Assembly: GCF_007475365.1 (NCBI RefSeq)
Contig: NZ_CP034442.1
Coordinates: 1,853,001-1,917,000 of the forward strand
Direction of reading: 5' to 3'
DNA length: 64,000 bases
Source: Streptococcus oralis subsp. dentisani
Lineage (GTDB): Bacteria; Bacillota; Bacilli; Lactobacillales; Streptococcaceae
The position numbers and the translations under genes were made by a program. The notes below the pieces were generated by a model that had not been told where the DNA came from, ran no database searches, and saw nothing but the letters and a program-made list of their open reading frames with translations. Shown in pieces: positions 17,523-27,630 of the stretch; within the stretch, counting starts at the first letter, position 1; every line of letters begins with the position of its first letter.

Positions 17523-17927
17523 ATGGAACAAACTAATCAAAAATCCCAGTGTCAACAACTCTGGGCTAGAAATAAATACCTTGTTTTGAGCCATTCCAGC
17601 AATATTTACAATGAGATTCGCCAATATCTCAAGAATGAAGTGGTGGAGGTAAGTCATGTTCAAGAACTAATCGACCGTGCCTGTCAAATCCCAGAACACA
17701 GGGGTCAGGTTTGCAATGCCTTTCAGCATATTTGGGGCTATTTCAAAAAGAAAGCGACAGATGTTGAGCGCAAGGACTATATGCTCTTGCTGGATCGCTA
17801 CCGCTTTGGTCAAACTTCTAAGAAAGACTTGATCGCTAAGACTCGAGACTTGCTGGATCGCTATCCCAATACCTACTTGCAACATTCGACTTTACTGAAA
17901 GGAGACGCCCATGAGACTTTGGCATGA
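17523..17927 (+). CDS. DUF1722 (YbgA-like) protein
   Basis: A 134-residue soluble protein matching the YbgA family: WARNKYLVLSHSSNIYNEI near the start and AFQHIWGYFKKKAT...DRYRFGQ in the middle. Family function is not firmly known; fusions to DUF523 and links to photolyase-type repair exist in other bacteria. It overlaps the following endonuclease-V-like gene by 17 bases, which supports a DNA-repair setting. The 152 bases upstream hold only short inverted repeats (for example GTTTCCA 17481-17487 with TGGAAAC 17495-17501), and the ribosome site (AAAGAGA) is weak. Confidence 0.8.
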   Translation: MEQTNQKSQCQQLWARNKYLVLSHSSNIYNEIRQYLKNEVVEVSHVQELIDRACQIPEHRGQVCNAFQHIWGYFKKKATDVERKDYMLLLDRYRFGQTSKKDLIAKTRDLLDRYPNTYLQHSTLLKGDAHETLA

Positions 17928-18273
17928 GGCTTTGATTTCACAACTTCCCCGTCCTCAACTTTTGGGGCAACATCGGGAGTGTTGCGCCCTGCGTGGCAAT
18001 GGCTGGGGTAGAAAGCATGCGACAGTGGACTATGTCTTTACCCATTCGCCCTATCGTCTCTATGCCTACCATGACTTGATCATGAAGGAGATGGCTAACC
18101 GAGGCTATAAGGTCAGTCCAGAGTGGCTGGATAAAAACTACCGAGGTAAAATTTGTCCAGCTTATGAAGACTTGCCTGAGGAAAAGTTGGGGAATCCTAT
18201 CTATAGCGAACATGATGCAAGATACTATGAGGAGTGTCTGGCAAATCTCCGAGAGAAGGGGATAGACCTATAG
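17911..18273 (+). CDS. Pyrimidine dimer DNA glycosylase / endonuclease V-like protein (TIGR02328 type)
   Basis: A 120-residue protein beginning MRLWHEALISQLPRPQLLGQ, with HRECCALRGNGWGRKH and YHDLIMKEMANRGY. This is the pattern of the small family related to phage T4 endonuclease V, which removes UV-induced pyrimidine dimers. AAAGGAGA lies just before the ATG. It overlaps the DUF1722 gene, so the two are made together. Enzymatic activity is inferred from family, not demonstrated here. Confidence 0.8.
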   Translation: MRLWHEALISQLPRPQLLGQHRECCALRGNGWGRKHATVDYVFTHSPYRLYAYHDLIMKEMANRGYKVSPEWLDKNYRGKICPAYEDLPEEKLGNPIYSEHDARYYEECLANLREKGIDL

Positions 18274-18370
18274 TCTTTTCTAATAGCAAGCCATAGTCAC
18301 TTAGAAGAATTGTCAATAGCTCGTTTGAGCATTCCAACTAAAATACAGCCACAAAACAAGCAATACAAAG

Positions 18371-18399
18371 GATTTGAGACACCGGTCTCAAGTCTTTTT
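18371..18399 (+). terminator. Terminator after the endonuclease-V-like gene
   Basis: GATTTGAGAC (18371-18380) and GTCTCAAGTC (18385-18394) form a ten-base stem (one G-U) with an ACCG loop and TTTTTC tail. It insulates metE from the upstream pair. Confidence 0.85.
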
Positions 18400-18417
18400 C
18401 TTTTGTTCAAAAAAGTG

Positions 18418-18436
18418 ATATAGTTTCAAACTATAT
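18418..18436 (+). promoter_or_regulatory. MET-box operator upstream of metE
   Basis: ATATAGTTTCAAACTATAT is a perfect 19-base palindrome matching the MET-box described for MtaR/MetR-type LysR regulators of methionine genes in streptococci. It sits about 45 bases before the -10, an activator position. Confidence 0.85.
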
Positions 18437-18477
18437 CAAAGCCTAATTATTTACAATTATACAGACAGTTTCTTTTC

Positions 18478-18486
18478 TGTTAAGAT
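18478..18486 (+). promoter_or_regulatory. metE extended -10 promoter
   Basis: TGTTAAGAT is an extended -10. The -35 region is poor, in keeping with dependence on an activator bound at the MET-box. GGAGG at 18506-18510 precedes ATG 18518. Confidence 0.65.
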
Positions 18487-18517
18487 AGTTTCAACAACAA
18501 ATTTTGGAGGACACATC

Positions 18518-20767
18518 ATGTCAACTACGATCATCGGTTTCCCTCGTTTGGGCGAATTCCGCGAATTAAAATTTACAACTGAAAAATACTTTAGAAAAGA
18601 AATCTCAGAAGAAGAACTCCTTGCCGCAGCAAAAGAATTGCGCGCGAAACACTGGAACATTGTCAAAGAAAAAGGTATCACTGAAATCCCATCAAATGAC
18701 TTTTCTCACTATGATAACTTCCTAGATGCAGCCTTCCTTTTCAACGTGGTGCCTGCTTCAGTTCAAAACTTGGACTTGACTGACCTTGAGCGCTACTTTG
18801 CCTTGGCGCGTGGTTACCAAGGAGAAAAAGGGGATGTGCGCGCCCTTCCGATGAAGAAGTGGTTTAACACCAACTACCACTACATCGTTCCTAAATTTGA
18901 AAAAGACACTCAAGTCAAACTTGCAGGTCACAAGATCTTTGACGAATTCCAAGAAGCAAAAGGACTTGGTCTCAACACTCGTCCAGTCCTTGTAGGACCA
19001 TTCACTTTCCTTCAATTGTCAGACTTTGAAGAAGGTGTGAAAGCAGAAGACTTCGTAGATAGCTTTGTAGCTGCTTACCAAGAAGTTTTTGCTAAATTGG
19101 CTGAACTTGGTGCGACTCGCATCCAACTCGATGAAGCTGCTCTTGTAAAAGATTTGACAGCTGAAGAAAAAGCTCTCTTCTTGAACCTCTACAACAAACT
19201 TTTGGCTGATAAAAAAGGTCTTGAAGTATTGCTTCAAACTTACTTCGGTGACGTTCGTGATGTCTACGCTGACCTTGTAAACTTGCCAGTGGATGCTATC
19301 GGTCTTGACTTCGTTGAAGGTAAGAAAACTCTTGAACTTGTTAAAGGTGGTTTCCCAGCTGACAAGACTCTTTATGCAGGTATCGTCAATGGTAAAAACA
19401 TCTGGCGTAATAACTACGAAAAGAGCTTGGCTGTTCTTGAGCAAATCCCAGCTGAAAACATTGTTTTGACAAGCTCATGTTCACTTCTTCATGTGCCATT
19501 TACAACTGCTAACGAAGAATTTGAACCAGCTATCTTGAACCACTTTGCCTTTGCGGTTGAAAAATTGGAAGAACTTCGTGACTTGGATGCTATCCGCAAT
19601 GGTCAAGGTGCAGAAGCTCTTGCAGCTAACAAAGAACTCTTTGCGACTGAACGTGTTGGTGAAAATGCAGAACTTCGTGCGCGTATCGCTGGATTGACAG
19701 ACGCTGACTACACTCGTTTGCCAGCCTTTGCTGAACGTGAAGCTATCCAAGAAGAAGCCTTCAAACTGCCAGCTCTTCCAACCACAACCATTGGTTCATT
19801 CCCTCAAACTAAAGAAGTTCGTGCTAAACGTTTGGCTTACCGTAAGGGTGAATTGACCCAAGAAGAATACGATGCCTTCCTTGCTGAAACAATCGACGAA
19901 TGGATCAAATGGCAAGAAGAAGTTGGATTTGACGTGCTGGTACACGGTGAGTTCGAGCGTAATGACATGGTTGAGTACTTCGGTCAAAACTTGTCAGGTT
20001 ACCTCTTCTCTAAGAATGGTTGGGTGCAATCTTACGGTATGCGTGGGGTGAAACCACCAATCATCTGGGGTGATGTGACTCGTCTCAACCCAATCACTGT
20101 CAAATGGTCTAGCTACGCACAAAGCCGTACTGACAAACCTGTTAAAGGGATGTTGACTGGACCTGTTACCATCCTGAACTGGTCATTCCCACGCGAAGAC
20201 ATCTCTATCAAGGACTCAACTCTTCAAATCGCTCTTGCCATCAAGGATGAAGTTCTTGACCTTGAAGCTGCTGGCGTAAAAATCATCCAAATCGACGAGG
20301 CTGCTCTTCGTGAGAAATTGCCACTTCGTCGTAGCGACTGGTACGAAGACTACCTTGACTGGGCAATTCCTGCCTTCCGCTTGGTACACTCTACAGTAGC
20401 GCCAGACACTCAAATCCACACTCACATGTGTTACTCAGAATTTACAGATATCATCCCAGCTATCGACAACATGGATGCGGACGTTATTTCCTTTGAAGCT
20501 AGCCGTTCAAACCTTGAAATCTTGGATGAACTCAAAGCGAAAAACTTCCAAACAGAAGTGGGACCTGGGGTTTACGATATCCACTCTCCTCGTGTGCCAA
20601 ACGAAGGCGAAATCGACCATACAATCGAGGCTATCCTTGCCAAAGTTCCAAGCAAGAAAGTTTGGATCAACCCTGACTGTGGTTTGAAAACACGTGGTAT
20701 TCCAGAAACAAAAGAAAGCTTGATCCGCCTTGTCGAAGCAGCAAAAGCTGCGCGTGAGAAATTATAA
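18518..20767 (+). CDS. metE: Cobalamin-independent methionine synthase
   Basis: The 749-residue cytosolic zinc enzyme moves a methyl group from methyltetrahydrofolate-polyglutamate to homocysteine. Two barrel domains are visible; the C-terminal one starts near [16 protein letters not shown] (about 423) and carries zinc and substrate motifs [10 protein letters not shown] and the late [12 protein letters not shown]. Full family length. It forms an operon with metF, which supplies the methyl donor; expression should rise when methionine is scarce through the MET-box. Confidence 0.97.
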   Translation: MSTTIIGFPRLGEFRELKFTTEKYFRKEISEEELLAAAKELRAKHWNIVKEKGITEIPSNDFSHYDNFLDAAFLFNVVPASVQNLDLTDLERYFALARGYQGEKGDVRALPMKKWFNTNYHYIVPKFEKDTQVKLAGHKIFDEFQEAKGLGLNTRPVLVGPFTFLQLSDFEEGVKAEDFVDSFVAAYQEVFAKLAELGATRIQLDEAALVKDLTAEEKALFLNLYNKLLADKKGLEVLLQTYFGDVRDVYADLVNLPVDAIGLDFVEGKKTLELVKGGFPADKTLYAGIVNGKNIWRNNYEKSLAVLEQIPAENIVLTSSCSLLHVPFTTANEEFEPAILNHFAFAVEKLEELRDLDAIRNGQGAEALAANKELFATERVGENAELRARIAGLTDADYTRLPAFAEREAIQEEAFKLPALPTTTIGSFPQTKEVRAKRLAYRKGELTQEEYDAFLAETIDEWIKWQEEVGFDVLVHGEFERNDMVEYFGQNLSGYLFSKNGWVQSYGMRGVKPPIIWGDVTRLNPITVKWSSYAQSRTDKPVKGMLTGPVTILNWSFPREDISIKDSTLQIALAIKDEVLDLEAAGVKIIQIDEAALREKLPLRRSDWYEDYLDWAIPAFRLVHSTVAPDTQIHTHMCYSEFTDIIPAIDNMDADVISFEASRSNLEILDELKAKNFQTEVGPGVYDIHSPRVPNEGEIDHTIEAILAKVPSKKVWINPDCGLKTRGIPETKESLIRLVEAAKAAREKL

Positions 20768-20860
20768 GATAAGATTTCTCTCGTGACACTGACTAATCAA
20801 GGAACTGCTTGGCCCTAGCTGCTCAGCAATCATGAAATCAAAAAGAAAAGGATAATGACT

Positions 20861-21727
20861 ATGTCACGCCAAACGCCGTCACTTTCATTTGAAGTGTTCC
20901 CTCCAAACCCAGCTGTGGGTAATGATAAAATTATTTCAGCCTTGCAGGATATGCGGGAGCTGACACCACACTTTATCAGTGTGACTGCCAGCAATAATAA
21001 ATTCAATATCAAGGAAACAACGGTTCGTTTGGCAGACTTTATCCAGAATGACTTGGCGATTCCAACCATTGCCCACTTGCCAGCCATCTATCTGGCAAAG
21101 GAAAAAGTTGCAGAGACACTTGCGGACTTGGACAAGGTTGGTGTGCGAAAAATCTTGGCTCTACGTGGGGACATCATTCCTGATGTGGAACCGCAAAAGG
21201 ATTTCCGCTATGCAACGGACTTGATTGAGTTCATCAAGGAACAAGCCCCTCACTTTGATATTGTAGGAGCTTGCTATCCAGAGGGGCACCCTGACTCGCC
21301 AAACCAAATCTCAGATATTCAAAATCTCAAGAAAAAAGTGGATGCAGGTTGCTCAAGTCTCGTAACGCAACTTTTCTTTGATAATGAGCGTTTCTATGAT
21401 TTCCAAGATAAGTGTACCTTGGCAGGGATTGATGTTCCTATTCATGCGGGAATCATGCCCATTCTGAACCGTAATCAAGCCCTTCGTCTCTTGAAAACGT
21501 GTGAGAATATCCACCTTCCACGTAAATTTAAGGCCATCTTAGACAAGTATGAGCATGACCCTGAGTCGCTCAGAGCAGCAGGACTTGCCTATGCAGTGGA
21601 TCAGATCGTGGACTTGGTAACCCAGGATGTCGCAGGTGTGCATCTCTACACCATGAACAATTCTGAAACAGCAAAATACATCCACCAAGCAACCAATGCC
21701 TTGTTTAATCATCAGTCTTTAGGGTAA
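20861..21727 (+). CDS. metF: Methylenetetrahydrofolate reductase
   Basis: The 288-residue flavoprotein reduces methylene-THF to methyl-THF for MetE. Motifs include SLSFEVFPP at the start, ISVTASNN, ALRGDI, and LVTQLFFDN. Of two in-frame ATGs, 20861 is chosen: AAAAGGA (20846-20852) is eight bases from it and only two from ATG 20855. The 93-base gap after metE has no terminator, so both share the MET-box promoter. Confidence 0.95.
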   Translation: MSRQTPSLSFEVFPPNPAVGNDKIISALQDMRELTPHFISVTASNNKFNIKETTVRLADFIQNDLAIPTIAHLPAIYLAKEKVAETLADLDKVGVRKILALRGDIIPDVEPQKDFRYATDLIEFIKEQAPHFDIVGACYPEGHPDSPNQISDIQNLKKKVDAGCSSLVTQLFFDNERFYDFQDKCTLAGIDVPIHAGIMPILNRNQALRLLKTCENIHLPRKFKAILDKYEHDPESLRAAGLAYAVDQIVDLVTQDVAGVHLYTMNNSETAKYIHQATNALFNHQSLG

Positions 21728-21736
21728 TAAAAAGCA

Positions 21737-21773
21737 AACCATTCTTCTCAAGCGAGGGGGATGGTTCCTTTTT
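21737..21773 (+). terminator. Terminator after metF
   Basis: AACCATTCTTCTC (21737-21749) pairs with GAGGGGGATGGTT (21754-21766) through several G-U pairs, with an AAGC loop, followed by CCTTTTTAAT. Confidence 0.75.
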
Positions 21774-21977
21774 AATAGAAAAGCCCGCACTTTTTAAGAA
21801 AAATATGATAAAATAGACTCTGTACGTACTTGATACAAAGATGAGGGTATAAAAAGATTTTTAGCAATTTAAATCTAACAAAAATAGACAGATGCTAGAG
21901 AATATTATTCTTAGATGTTTCAAAGTATCTAGATAGTTGAACACGGGCTAAATCCCTAGTGAAAAAGATAGATTTCC

Positions 21978-21996
21978 CAGTGTGCATCGCACACTG
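21978..21996 (+). promoter_or_regulatory. Hairpin in the long pnp leader
   Basis: CAGTGTGC (21978-21985), ATC, GCACACTG (21989-21996) is a perfect stem. The 366 bases between metF and pnp otherwise hold a TAAAAT -10-like box near 21810, a second imperfect hairpin (ACGCC about 22029, GGCGT about 22060) and a TATAAT at 22064-22069. No gene there is supported. Leader stems are how pnp is autoregulated through RNase III in E. coli; a similar role here is a guess. Confidence 0.5.
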
Positions 21997-22093
21997 CGTC
22001 AATCTCCTATTTTCATACGGGATTCTTTACGCCCTTTGTATCCTGATTTTTGTAGGCAAGGCGTATAATTTCATCAATCCAAAGGGGATTAAA

Positions 22094-24307
22094 ATGACAA
22101 AACAAGTGTTTCAAACGACTTTTGCAGGTCGTGAGTTGGTTGTAGAGACTGGCCAGGTTGCTAAGCAAGCAAATGGCTCTGTTGTCGTGCGTTACGGTGA
22201 GTCAACTGTCTTGACTGCTGCTGTCATGTCTAAGAAAATGGCAACTGGGGATTTCTTCCCACTTCAAGTCAACTACGAAGAAAAAATGTATGCGGCTGGG
22301 AAGTTTCCTGGTGGCTTTATGAAGCGTGAAGGACGTCCTTCAACAGATGCGACTTTGACAGCGCGTTTGATTGACCGTCCAATCCGTCCTATGTTTGCGG
22401 AAGGTTTCCGTAACGAAGTCCAAGTTATCAACACCGTCCTTTCTTATGATGAAAATGCATCTGCACCGATGGCAGCTATGTTTGGTTCATCCTTGGCTCT
22501 TTCTATCTCAGATATTCCATTTGACGGCCCAATCGCTGGGGTACAAGTTGGCTATGTCGACGGTGAAATCATCATCAACCCAAGTCAAGAACAAGCAGAG
22601 CGTTCGCTTCTTGAATTGACAGTAGCTGGTACCAAACACGCTATCAACATGGTAGAGTCTGGTGCCAAAGAATTGTCAGAAGAAATCATGTTGGAAGCCC
22701 TTCTGAAAGGGCATGAAGCAGTCAAAGAATTGATTGCCTTCCAAGAAGAAATCGTTGCGGCAGTTGGTAAGGAAAAAGCGGAAGTGGAATTGCTTCATGT
22801 AGATGCTGAATTGCAGGCTGAAATCATCGCAACCTACAACAGCGACCTCCAAAAAGCGGTTCAAGTAGAAGAAAAATTGGCTCGTGAAGCTGCAACTCAA
22901 GCAGTCAAAGACCAAGTGACTGCTGTGTATGAAGAAAAATATGCAGACCACGAAGAATGTGACCGTATCATGCGTGATGTGGCTGAAATCTTGGAACAAA
23001 TGGAACACGCTGAAGTGCGCCGTTTGATCACAGAAGACAAGGTTCGTCCTGACGGTCGTAAGGTTGATGAAATCCGTCCTTTGGATGCGGTTGTTGACTT
23101 CCTTCCTCGTGTGCACGGTTCCGGTCTCTTTACTCGTGGACAAACTCAAGCCCTTTCTGTCTTGACCTTGGCCCCAATGGGAGAAACGCAAATCATCGAT
23201 GGTTTGGACCCAGAATACAAGAAACGCTTTATGCACCACTACAACTTCCCTCAATACTCTGTAGGGGAAACGGGTCGTTACGGTGCGCCTGGTCGTCGTG
23301 AAATTGGTCACGGTGCTCTCGGTGAGCGTGCCCTTGCTCAAGTCTTGCCAAGTTTGGAAGAATTCCCTTACGCTATCCGTCTGGTAGCAGAAGTCTTGGA
23401 ATCAAATGGCTCTTCTTCTCAGGCTTCTATCTGTGCGGGAACGCTTGCACTTATGGCTGGTGGTGTGCCAATTAAGGCGCCAGTAGCAGGGATTGCCATG
23501 GGTCTCATCTCAGATGGAAACAACTACACAGTATTGACAGATATCCAAGGTTTGGAAGACCACTTTGGAGATATGGACTTCAAGGTTGCCGGTACTCGTG
23601 AAGGGATTACAGCCCTACAAATGGATATCAAGATCCAAGGGATTACTGCGGAAATCTTGACAGAAGCCCTTGCCCAAGCCAAGAAAGCCCGTTTTGAAAT
23701 CCTTGATGTGATTGAAGAAACGATACCAGAAGTTCGTCCAGAATTGGCTCCAACTGCACCGAAAATTGATACCATCAAGATTGATGTGGACAAGATCAAG
23801 ATTGTCATCGGTAAGGGTGGAGAAACCATTGACAAGATTATCGCTGAAACAGGCGTTAAGATTGATATTGACGAAGAAGGTAATGTGTCCATTTACTCTA
23901 GCGACCAGGATGCCATTAACCGAACCAAAGAAATCATCGCTGGTTTGGTTCGTGAAGCGAAAGTGGATGAAGTTTACCATGCTAAGGTTGTTCGTATCGA
24001 GAAATTTGGTGCCTTTGTCAACCTCTTTGATAAGACAGATGCACTTGTGCACATTTCTGAAATGGCTTGGACTCGTACGAACAATGTAGAAGATTTGGTA
24101 GCCATTGGTGATGAAGTAGATGTTAAGGTTATCAAGATTGATGAAAAAGGACGTGTTGATGCTTCTATGAAGGCTCTTCTTCCTCGTCCACCAAAACCAG
24201 AACACGATGAAAAAGGTGAAAAGTCTGAGCGACCTCACCGTCCACGTCATCACAAGGACCACAAACCTAAGAAAGAATTTACAGAAACACCAAAAGATTC
24301 AGAATAA
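22094..24307 (+). CDS. pnp: Polynucleotide phosphorylase
   Basis: The 737-residue enzyme degrades RNA 3' to 5' with phosphate, and is part of the RNA decay machinery with RNase J and Y. Two RNase PH domains, a KH domain ([13 protein letters not shown], about 573-585) and an S1 domain (about 620-690) are followed by a basic, proline-rich tail. ATG 22094 is chosen: AAAGGGG lies six bases upstream. The reading frame stays open back to 21959, but that part is hydrophobic, unlike any PNPase, and overlaps leader hairpins. Confidence 0.96.
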   Translation: MTKQVFQTTFAGRELVVETGQVAKQANGSVVVRYGESTVLTAAVMSKKMATGDFFPLQVNYEEKMYAAGKFPGGFMKREGRPSTDATLTARLIDRPIRPMFAEGFRNEVQVINTVLSYDENASAPMAAMFGSSLALSISDIPFDGPIAGVQVGYVDGEIIINPSQEQAERSLLELTVAGTKHAINMVESGAKELSEEIMLEALLKGHEAVKELIAFQEEIVAAVGKEKAEVELLHVDAELQAEIIATYNSDLQKAVQVEEKLAREAATQAVKDQVTAVYEEKYADHEECDRIMRDVAEILEQMEHAEVRRLITEDKVRPDGRKVDEIRPLDAVVDFLPRVHGSGLFTRGQTQALSVLTLAPMGETQIIDGLDPEYKKRFMHHYNFPQYSVGETGRYGAPGRREIGHGALGERALAQVLPSLEEFPYAIRLVAEVLESNGSSSQASICAGTLALMAGGVPIKAPVAGIAMGLISDGNNYTVLTDIQGLEDHFGDMDFKVAGTREGITALQMDIKIQGITAEILTEALAQAKKARFEILDVIEETIPEVRPELAPTAPKIDTIKIDVDKIKIVIGKGGETIDKIIAETGVKIDIDEEGNVSIYSSDQDAINRTKEIIAGLVREAKVDEVYHAKVVRIEKFGAFVNLFDKTDALVHISEMAWTRTNNVEDLVAIGDEVDVKVIKIDEKGRVDASMKALLPRPPKPEHDEKGEKSERPHRPRHHKDHKPKKEFTETPKDSE

Positions 24308-24322
24308 GAAAAGGAGAAATGT

Positions 24323-24940
24323 ATGGGATGGTGGCGCGAAACCATTGATATTGTAAAAGAAAATGATCCAGCGGCACGCAACAGTTTGGAAGTTTTGCTG
24401 ACTTATCCAGGTGTCAAGGCCTTAGCTGCCCACCGTCTCTCGCATTTTCTCTGGAAGCACGGCTTCAAACTCCTGGCTCGGATGCATAGTCAGTTTTGGC
24501 GCTTTTGGACCCAGATTGAGATTCATCCAGGTGCCCAGATTGATTCAGGTGTCTTTATCGACCATGGTTCAGGTCTGGTGATTGGAGAGACGGCGATTGT
24601 TGAAAAAGGCGTTCTGCTCTATCATGGAGTGACTCTCGGTGGGACAGGGAAAGACTGTGGCAAACGCCATCCGACTGTCCGAAAAGGGGCGCTCATATCA
24701 GCCCATGCCCAAGTCATCGGACCGGTAGAAATCGGTGAAAATGCCAAAGTTGGTGCAGCAGCAGTTGTTGTGGCAGACGTACCTAGTGATGTGACGGTGG
24801 TCGGAATTCCGGCTAAGATTGTCCGAGTTCATGGACAGAAGGATGAGCCAACGATCCACGAAGTCGAAGAAAAACGAGAATACTACGTCAATAAACTCGA
24901 GCATGCTAGAGAAGCCAGCCACAGATCGTCGGGATTGTAG
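24323..24940 (+). CDS. cysE: Serine O-acetyltransferase
   Basis: The 205-residue enzyme makes O-acetylserine, the precursor of cysteine. It has an N-terminal helical part (MGWWRETIDIVKENDPAA) and C-terminal hexapeptide repeats forming a left-handed beta helix, with DHGSGLVIGET, YHGVTLGGTGKDCGKRHPT and VVGIPAKIV. It is 15 bases after pnp with AAGGAG before the ATG, so it is probably co-transcribed. Confidence 0.95.
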   Translation: MGWWRETIDIVKENDPAARNSLEVLLTYPGVKALAAHRLSHFLWKHGFKLLARMHSQFWRFWTQIEIHPGAQIDSGVFIDHGSGLVIGETAIVEKGVLLYHGVTLGGTGKDCGKRHPTVRKGALISAHAQVIGPVEIGENAKVGAAAVVVADVPSDVTVVGIPAKIVRVHGQKDEPTIHEVEEKREYYVNKLEHAREASHRSSGL

Positions 24941-24974
24941 AGGGTAGTAATGCCTTGGGTAGGAGGTTAGGCAA

Positions 24975-25739
24975 ATGCTATTAGAAGAATTCGAAAATGT
25001 ACCTGCGGTTATCGAACCAACTGATAGAAGTATTCGTGGTGGTGGGGAAATCTGTGACACGATTATTTTATCTTTTAATGGAGAAATCGTTGAACGAGTA
25101 AAGCAGTTTGAAGATGTTTACGAAGGCGGCTATCTAACCAATCTAAATGGTAGATTTCCATGGTATATCTATGAGAAAGATGGGAGTAAGGTAGCAGTTG
25201 CTATAGCTACGATTGGAGCCGCGATGGTTGTTGGACTCTTAGAAGAACTCAAAGCAAGAGGATTTAAGAACTTTATTATTTTGGGTTCTTGCGGAGTTCT
25301 AGATCAGTCTATTCAGGCAGATAAGATTATCCTACCAAGTTCAGCTCTACGTGATGAAGGTACAAGTTACCATTACGCTCCTGCAAGTGATGAGATAGCT
25401 TATGACGAAACTTTGCTCTTAACCATGGAAGAAGCTTTGAACAAATCTTGCATTGAGCATATCCGCACCAAGTCTTGGACGACTGATGCCTTTTATCGAG
25501 AAACGCCTGATAAGGTCAAGCGTCGCTTGGCTGCTGGAGCCAAAGTGGTGGACATGGAAGCTTCGGCTATCATGGCTTGGAGTCAATTTCGCAAGAGTAA
25601 AGTCTATCAGTTCTTCTACACAGCTGACTATGTGGATCATCATAACCGAACCTGGGATGCCCGCCATGAAGAGCGGACAGCTGATGCCATGACTTTTTTC
25701 ACTATCGCTTTGACAATAGCAAAGGAACTAGAAAGGTAA
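24975..25739 (+). CDS. Nucleoside phosphorylase family protein
   Basis: A 254-residue protein of the PNP/UDP phosphorylase superfamily. The phosphate/nucleoside motifs are visible: VAIATIGAAMVVGLLEEL, FIILGSCGVL and VVDMEASAIMAWS, the last with the ribose-binding Met-Glu. Members split nucleosides with phosphate. The unusual N-terminus (about 60 residues) and the substrate cannot be placed. It lies between cysE and cysS in a tightly spaced run, so a link to recycling of thio-nucleosides from methyl metabolism is possible but unproven. Confidence 0.8.
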   Translation: MLLEEFENVPAVIEPTDRSIRGGGEICDTIILSFNGEIVERVKQFEDVYEGGYLTNLNGRFPWYIYEKDGSKVAVAIATIGAAMVVGLLEELKARGFKNFIILGSCGVLDQSIQADKIILPSSALRDEGTSYHYAPASDEIAYDETLLLTMEEALNKSCIEHIRTKSWTTDAFYRETPDKVKRRLAAGAKVVDMEASAIMAWSQFRKSKVYQFFYTADYVDHHNRTWDARHEERTADAMTFFTIALTIAKELER

Positions 25740-25747
25740 CTACAAGA

Positions 25748-26269
25748 ATGGCAGTATATTTTTACGGCTGTATCACCATGGATGGCTACTTGGCAGACAG
25801 CCAGCACAGGATAGACTGGCTGCATCAGCTTGGTTCTGTAGAGGATACAGGCTATGATGACTTTTACAGGCAAATGGATATCACCATCATGGGCAAGCGG
25901 ACCTTTGAGGAAATCCAAGATTTGCAAGATGTAGAAAGTTTTTATCAAGCTACGGAAAACTATGTCTTTACGCATGATAGGCACCTGCCTGTCAGCAATT
26001 ATCAGCCAGTAGCTGGGGATGTGGTGGACTTTGTTCACCAGATTGACAAAGGCAAAAATGTCTTTGTGGTTGGTGGTAATTCCTTGGTAGGACCGCTCTT
26101 GAATGCGGATCTTTTCGACCACCTCATTATTCAGATAGCGCCCCTTATCCTAGGAAAGGGGGTTTCCCTCTTTACCCAAGAGGAAGGGCAGCGCTTTTAC
26201 CAACTGGATAGCCTCAGACAATTTGGCCCTTTTGCAGAGCTGGTTTTCAGCCGAAAAAGTCAGAAATAG
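25748..26269 (+). CDS. Dihydrofolate reductase-like (RibD C-terminal domain) protein
   Basis: A 173-residue protein with the RibD-C/DHFR-like layout: FYGCITMDGYLADSQHRIDW at the start, DITIMGKRTFEEI in the middle, and the nucleotide-binding VFVVGGNSLVGPLL near the end. It is probably an NAD(P)H-dependent reductase, substrate unknown. Eight bases separate it from the phosphorylase gene and 17 from cysS. Confidence 0.82.
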   Translation: MAVYFYGCITMDGYLADSQHRIDWLHQLGSVEDTGYDDFYRQMDITIMGKRTFEEIQDLQDVESFYQATENYVFTHDRHLPVSNYQPVAGDVVDFVHQIDKGKNVFVVGGNSLVGPLLNADLFDHLIIQIAPLILGKGVSLFTQEEGQRFYQLDSLRQFGPFAELVFSRKSQK

Positions 26270-26286
26270 AGAAGGGAGTGGACCGC

Positions 26287-27630
26287 ATGATTAAAATTTA
26301 CGACACCATGTCTCGTGATTTGCGAGAATTTGTCCCAATCGAGGACGGCAAGGTCAAGATGTATGTTTGTGGGCCAACTGTATACAACTATATCCATGTC
26401 GGCAATGCCCGCTCAACAGTAGCCTTTGATACCATTCGTCGCTACTTTGAATACCGTGGCTACGAAGTTGCCTATATTTCCAATTTCACGGATGTGGATG
26501 ATAAGATTATCAATCGCGCAAGGGAAGAAGGCATCACGCCTCAGGAGATTGCGGACAAGTATATCGCGGCCTTTCGTGAGGACGTGACTGCCTTGGGTGT
26601 CAAGCCTGCGACTCGCCATCCGCGTGTAGTCGAGTTTATGGCTAACATTATCCGCTTTGTGGAAGACTTGATTGAAAAAGGCTATGCCTATGAGAGTCAG
26701 GGGGATGTCTATTTCCGCGTCGAAAAGTCTCACGATTATGCCAAATTAGCCAACAAAACCTTGGCAGACTTGGAGTTGGGTGCTTCTGGTCGGACAGATG
26801 AGGAGACCGCCCGTAAGGAAAATCCAGTGGACTTTGCTCTCTGGAAGGCAGCTAAGCCAGGTGAGATTTTCTGGGACAGTCCTTGGGGACATGGTCGCCC
26901 AGGCTGGCATATCGAGTGTTCGGTCATGTCGACAGAGATTCTAGGTGATACTATTGATATCCACGGTGGTGGAGCCGACCTTGAATTTCCACACCATACC
27001 AACGAAATTGCCCAGTCAGAAGCTAAAACAGGTAAGACCTTTGCCAACTACTGGATGCACAATGGCTTTGTCAACATCGATAATGTCAAGATGTCCAAGT
27101 CTTTGGGTAACTTTATTACTGTACATGATGCCCTCAAAACTATTGATGGGCAAGTACTTCGTTTCTTCTTTGCTACTCAGCATTACCGCAAGCCAATCAA
27201 CTTTACGGAAAAAGCTGTGCGTGATGCCGAGACTAATCTCAAATATCTGAAGAACACTTACGAGCAACCATTTTCTGGGACTGTAGATATTCAAGAGTTA
27301 CAAGCCTTTAAAGATAAGTTTGTTGCAGCTATGGATGAGGACTTTAACGCTGCCAATGGTATCACAGTTGTCTTTGAAATGGCCAAATGGATCAACTCTG
27401 GCAACTATGATGCAAGTGTTAAGAAATCTCTTGCGGCTATGTTAGAGGTCTTTGGTATTGTCTTTGTTGAGGAAGTTTTGGATGCAGAGATCGAAGCCTT
27501 GATCCAAAAACGACAAGAAGCGCGTGCCAATCGTGACTTTGCGACAGCAGACCAAATCCGAGATCAACTGGCTGCTCAAGGGATTAAGCTCCTTGACACC
27601 AAAGATGGAGTGAGGTGGACACGTGATTGA
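26287..27630 (+). CDS. cysS: Cysteinyl-tRNA synthetase
   Basis: The 447-residue class I synthetase charges tRNA-Cys. The HIGH-like motif is in [17 protein letters not shown], zinc ligands in WHIECSVMS and [10 protein letters not shown], and KMSKSLGN is the KMSKS loop. ATG 26287 is chosen, eight bases after AAGGGAG; an in-frame GTG at 26278 lies inside that ribosome site. Its last eight bases overlap the mini-RNase III gene, as in many Firmicutes. Confidence 0.96.
   Translation: MIKIYDTMSRDLREFVPIEDGKVKMYVCGPTVYNYIHVGNARSTVAFDTIRRYFEYRGYEVAYISNFTDVDDKIINRAREEGITPQEIADKYIAAFREDVTALGVKPATRHPRVVEFMANIIRFVEDLIEKGYAYESQGDVYFRVEKSHDYAKLANKTLADLELGASGRTDEETARKENPVDFALWKAAKPGEIFWDSPWGHGRPGWHIECSVMSTEILGDTIDIHGGGADLEFPHHTNEIAQSEAKTGKTFANYWMHNGFVNIDNVKMSKSLGNFITVHDALKTIDGQVLRFFFATQHYRKPINFTEKAVRDAETNLKYLKNTYEQPFSGTVDIQELQAFKDKFVAAMDEDFNAANGITVVFEMAKWINSGNYDASVKKSLAAMLEVFGIVFVEEVLDAEIEALIQKRQEARANRDFATADQIRDQLAAQGIKLLDTKDGVRWTRD

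Noticed and set aside
21959..22093. N-terminal extension of PNPase with a hydrophobic, signal-like segment
   Set aside because: It is unlike any PNPase, has no ribosome site, and overlaps leader hairpins; AAAGGGG places the start at 22094.
22676..23341. 221-codon open frame antisense to pnp
   Set aside because: Its composition mirrors the pnp codons, it has no ribosome site or recognisable domain, and pnp is certain.
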